A stretch of 64,000 nt of DNA from an uncultured bacterium (lineage in GTDB: Bacteria; Cyanobacteriota; Vampirovibrionia; Gastranaerophilales; JAILCC01), in assembly GCA_949283935.1 (NCBI GenBank), contig CASDUJ010000006.1, forward strand, positions 1 to 64,000, read 5' to 3'. The notes beneath the pieces were generated by a model. It made no database searches. It was given only the letters and a program-made list of their open reading frames with translations, and was not told the origin of the DNA. The translations under genes and the position numbers were made by a program. This document shows positions 62,066 to 64,000 of this stretch, one piece after another; the stretch's first letter is position 1, and each line of letters begins with the position of its first letter.

Positions 62066-62253
62066 TTACATTAAGAATTATTAAAATAATTAATAATTTG
62101 CAAAATATTATTAAGAAATATTAATCTGCTTCTCCGCTCTATTTCTGAACTAAAGAAAATTTAACAAAAAAAAATTATGCAAAAGGTTTAAAATTTTAAA
62201 AATTTGGGTATAAAGCTTTTGTAATTTATCTAGCACAGAAAAAGGAGAAAAAC
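62066..62253. other. AT-rich spacer after dnaA
   Basis: The 188 bp are about 85% AT, with repeated ATTAATAATT-like segments at 62086-62120. One near-match to a DnaA box (TTATGCAAA, one mismatch to TTATNCACA) lies at about 62175. No cluster of DnaA boxes is seen, so an origin is not supported. TATAAA at 62209-62214 may be the -10 for the next gene. Confidence 0.3.
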
Positions 62254-64000
62254 ATGTCAAATGTAGACCCAAATGTAAATGTTAATTCAACAAATACAGT
62301 AACTTCTAATACATCCTCCCAAGCAGGAACAGAGATAAAGAAGAAAGAAAAAGTTTATACTGATGATCAAAAAGCAGGAATGGAAGAACTTCATTATCTT
62401 TTGAAAGATGAATTAGGAGAAGAAGTTTCCCAAACCAAAGAATCAGAAATTATTGACCAACTTGTAACTCAAGAAGGTGAAGAAATTTTAGAAGAACCCG
62501 ACAAATTGTCTTTAAGTGAACTAAAGGCAATGATTTTAAATGCAGACACAACAGATGAAACTACTGCTGCTAAATTGGAATCATTAAAAAATCGTTTAGA
62601 AAGTGATAAAGAAGAAGGTCTTTCAGAACAAGAAATCAAAACTTATCTTTCAGATTTAGGATTAAAATTTGGCGAAGATGATAGTATTTCAATTACAGAA
62701 TTAACAGCACTTTTAGCTTCATTTAAAACAACAAATGATTTAGAAATTGAAAGCCCTGAAACTTCTAAAGAACAAAATGATTTAAAGCCTGAATTAACAA
62801 ACTTAAATTATGTTACAGCAGTTATTGACACCTTAATGGGAATAGAAAATAATCCTGAACTGGATTTAGAAACTGAGGCTACAGGCGTACAATTAGCAGA
62901 AGTAATCTCAGAAGAAATACTCACTAAAGATGAAGATGGAAATCTTACAAATATACTATCAGATTTAGGCGAAGCTCTTTTTGGTTACGGAAAAGACTTA
63001 GCAGGCGAAGATTATTCAGACATTTTAGCAAGAAACAAAAATATATTTTTAGCAATGGCTCTACAAACATTTATTGAAGAAGATGAAGATGGAACAAACA
63101 TTTCTCAAGAAAAGATAGAAGAATTTAAGCAAGAATATGTTATTCAAGGCGCAAAAAATGTTAAATTTGAAAATGGGCAAATATCTTCATACACAAAATT
63201 AAATGCCGAAGGTCTAGAAGAATTTGTTGAAATTACAGGACGAGATGAAAATGGCATTACAAGCATGCTTATTAAAAACTCTCAGGAAAATCCAACTAGT
63301 ATTGTTGAAATGACTATTGATCCGAATAGTAAAGAAATGGTAATTTCAAAACAATTAACTAACATCAAATACAATGATTTCAACCAACAAATTTCTCATA
63401 CTTTAACAACATCTAACGGAATTACATTAGATATTTCTAATATTAAATACGAAAGTAATGATACAAATGCCAAACTAGTATCATTTACTCAAACAGATTC
63501 AAATGGAATAACAAAAAACATGGCAGTTACATACGATCAAAATGGTAATCCTACTGTAACAGAAATCAAATCAAATAATAATGTTACAAACAATAACACT
63601 TCAAATAACACAAACAATATATTAAATAAACTTCCTGATTCAGTTAATTCAAATAATAATTTAGCTAATATTATTGCTTTGTTGTTGGGAGATAACCAAA
63701 ATAACTTATCTGGACAAAACATTTTGGTAGTACTTTTGTTGGGAATTTTATCTGCTTTGCAAAATCTCAATACAACTCAGCAAGAAAACAATGAAACAAA
63801 TGACATATGGCAAAATTTAGAAAATTTAACAGGAATAGGTCCCATGGGACCTAATGGAACAAGATATCCATCAGATCCAATGATGTACCCTCATCATAAC
63901 CATGAACATATGTGCAAGCCAACAACTCCGTGGTGGCAAGCCGAACAAAACATTAGTGACACAGCTTCTGTTTTAGCTTCAAAAATTAATAATTGGGATT
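62254..64000 (+). CDS. Large acidic, Asn-rich protein, N-terminal part (runs off the right edge)
   Basis: An open frame begins at the ATG at 62254, after AAAGGAG, and stays open to the window edge, at least 582 codons. The N-terminus is MSNVDPNVNVNSTNTVTSNT, without signal peptide. Residues 30-350 are acidic and helical with EF-hand-like turns (FGEDDSISITELTAL, EEDEDGTNISQEKIEEF). A beta-rich middle has YDQNGNP-type turns. An Asn-rich stretch (about 430-470) precedes a short hydrophobic segment (ILVVLLLGILSAL), and a Pro/His/Met-rich tail has YPHHNHEHMCKP. It is not recognised; a surface or structural role is possible. Confidence 0.8.
   Translation, partial: MSNVDPNVNVNSTNTVTSNTSSQAGTEIKKKEKVYTDDQKAGMEELHYLLKDELGEEVSQTKESEIIDQLVTQEGEEILEEPDKLSLSELKAMILNADTTDETTAAKLESLKNRLESDKEEGLSEQEIKTYLSDLGLKFGEDDSISITELTALLASFKTTNDLEIESPETSKEQNDLKPELTNLNYVTAVIDTLMGIENNPELDLETEATGVQLAEVISEEILTKDEDGNLTNILSDLGEALFGYGKDLAGEDYSDILARNKNIFLAMALQTFIEEDEDGTNISQEKIEEFKQEYVIQGAKNVKFENGQISSYTKLNAEGLEEFVEITGRDENGITSMLIKNSQENPTSIVEMTIDPNSKEMVISKQLTNIKYNDFNQQISHTLTTSNGITLDISNIKYESNDTNAKLVSFTQTDSNGITKNMAVTYDQNGNPTVTEIKSNNNVTNNNTSNNTNNILNKLPDSVNSNNNLANIIALLLGDNQNNLSGQNILVVLLLGILSALQNLNTTQQENNETNDIWQNLENLTGIGPMGPNGTRYPSDPMMYPHHNHEHMCKPTTPWWQAEQNISDTASVLASKINNWD

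Noticed and set aside
62066-62253. Possible replication origin after dnaA
   Set aside because: AT-rich, but only one near-match to a DnaA box; no cluster or clear unwinding element.
63537-63770. 77-codon minus-strand frame near the right edge
   Set aside because: It lies within the longer plus-strand frame that starts at 62254 with a strong ribosome site.

Overview
The window is AT-rich (about 30% GC by eye), densely coding and bacterial. It carries conserved bacterial core genes (tig-clpP-clpX, rplK-rplA, nusG, secE, rpmG, smpB, rpsT, trmFO, dnaA). The gene content suggests a gut-type, non-photosynthetic relative of the Cyanobacteria (Vampirovibrionia/Melainabacteria, order Gastranaerophilales). 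The reasons are an LdpA-like iron-sulfur protein otherwise known from cyanobacterial clock input, giant cysteine-rich prepilin-like proteins, small proteins with an N-terminal FG-containing motif, a Gram-negative style heptose/rhamnose glycan locus, and anaerobic-type enzymes ((Re)-citrate-synthase-like, hybrid-cluster-protein-like). This taxonomic placement is an inference; no 16S gene is present.

Layout. 1-5.9 kb: tig-clpP-clpX (+) ends at a bidirectional terminator against rpmG-tRNA-Trp-secE-nusG-rplK-rplA (-). 6.1-9.3 kb: two small FG-motif proteins, an apparently leaderless smpB, a P-loop small-molecule kinase and a DUF262 protein. 9.5-21.2 kb: a 1587-residue prepilin-like cysteine-rich EF-hand protein, a secreted repeat protein, a (Re)-citrate/homocitrate synthase plus aconitase-family pair, a hybrid-cluster-protein homologue that has lost most of its metal ligands, and a Gly/Tyr-rich hypothetical. 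21.4-22.5 kb: rpsT and an orphan OmpR-type response regulator.

22.5-39.2 kb is a large surface-glycan locus. A twelve-gene minus-strand operon (33.9 to 22.5 kb) makes GDP-D-glycero-D-manno-heptose (GmhA, HddA, an HddC-GmhB fusion) plus an epimerase, acyltransferase, GT4, methyltransferase, a GT29 sialyltransferase-like protein, a PurF-like phosphoribosyltransferase, two paralogous CMP-sugar-synthetase-like proteins and a DRE-TIM aldolase. A divergent plus-strand operon has a double RgpF-domain protein and rfbBCDA for dTDP-L-rhamnose. Four glycan proteins of unrelated fold share an N-terminal tag of about 30 residues, and a fifth carries it internally and at its C-terminus; the GT29 protein has only the last part of it.

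39.2-64 kb: two tRNA-Gly genes separated by a terminator, the LdpA homologue, a HerA-like protein without a P-loop, a well-signalled 52-residue small protein, a DegT aminotransferase, HD-GYP, trmFO, a ROK kinase interrupted by an in-frame stop, Pit/DUF47 phosphate uptake, malQ, PilT, a secreted phosphoesterase, DUF4186, a CsoR-type repressor with a CDF exporter and a visible operator, SDR, an HSL-type hydrolase, a DUF4037-like nucleotidyltransferase, an exported double CMD-domain protein, a divergent Dxs-like enzyme, dnaA, and the start of a large acidic protein that runs off the right edge. No CRISPR array, insertion sequence or prophage was seen.

The best candidates for something undescribed are the CTase-aldolase-CTase-PRTase-GT29 cassette (22.5-26.7 kb), the metal-stripped Hcp paralogue, the shared N-terminal tag, and the HerA-like protein lacking Walker A.
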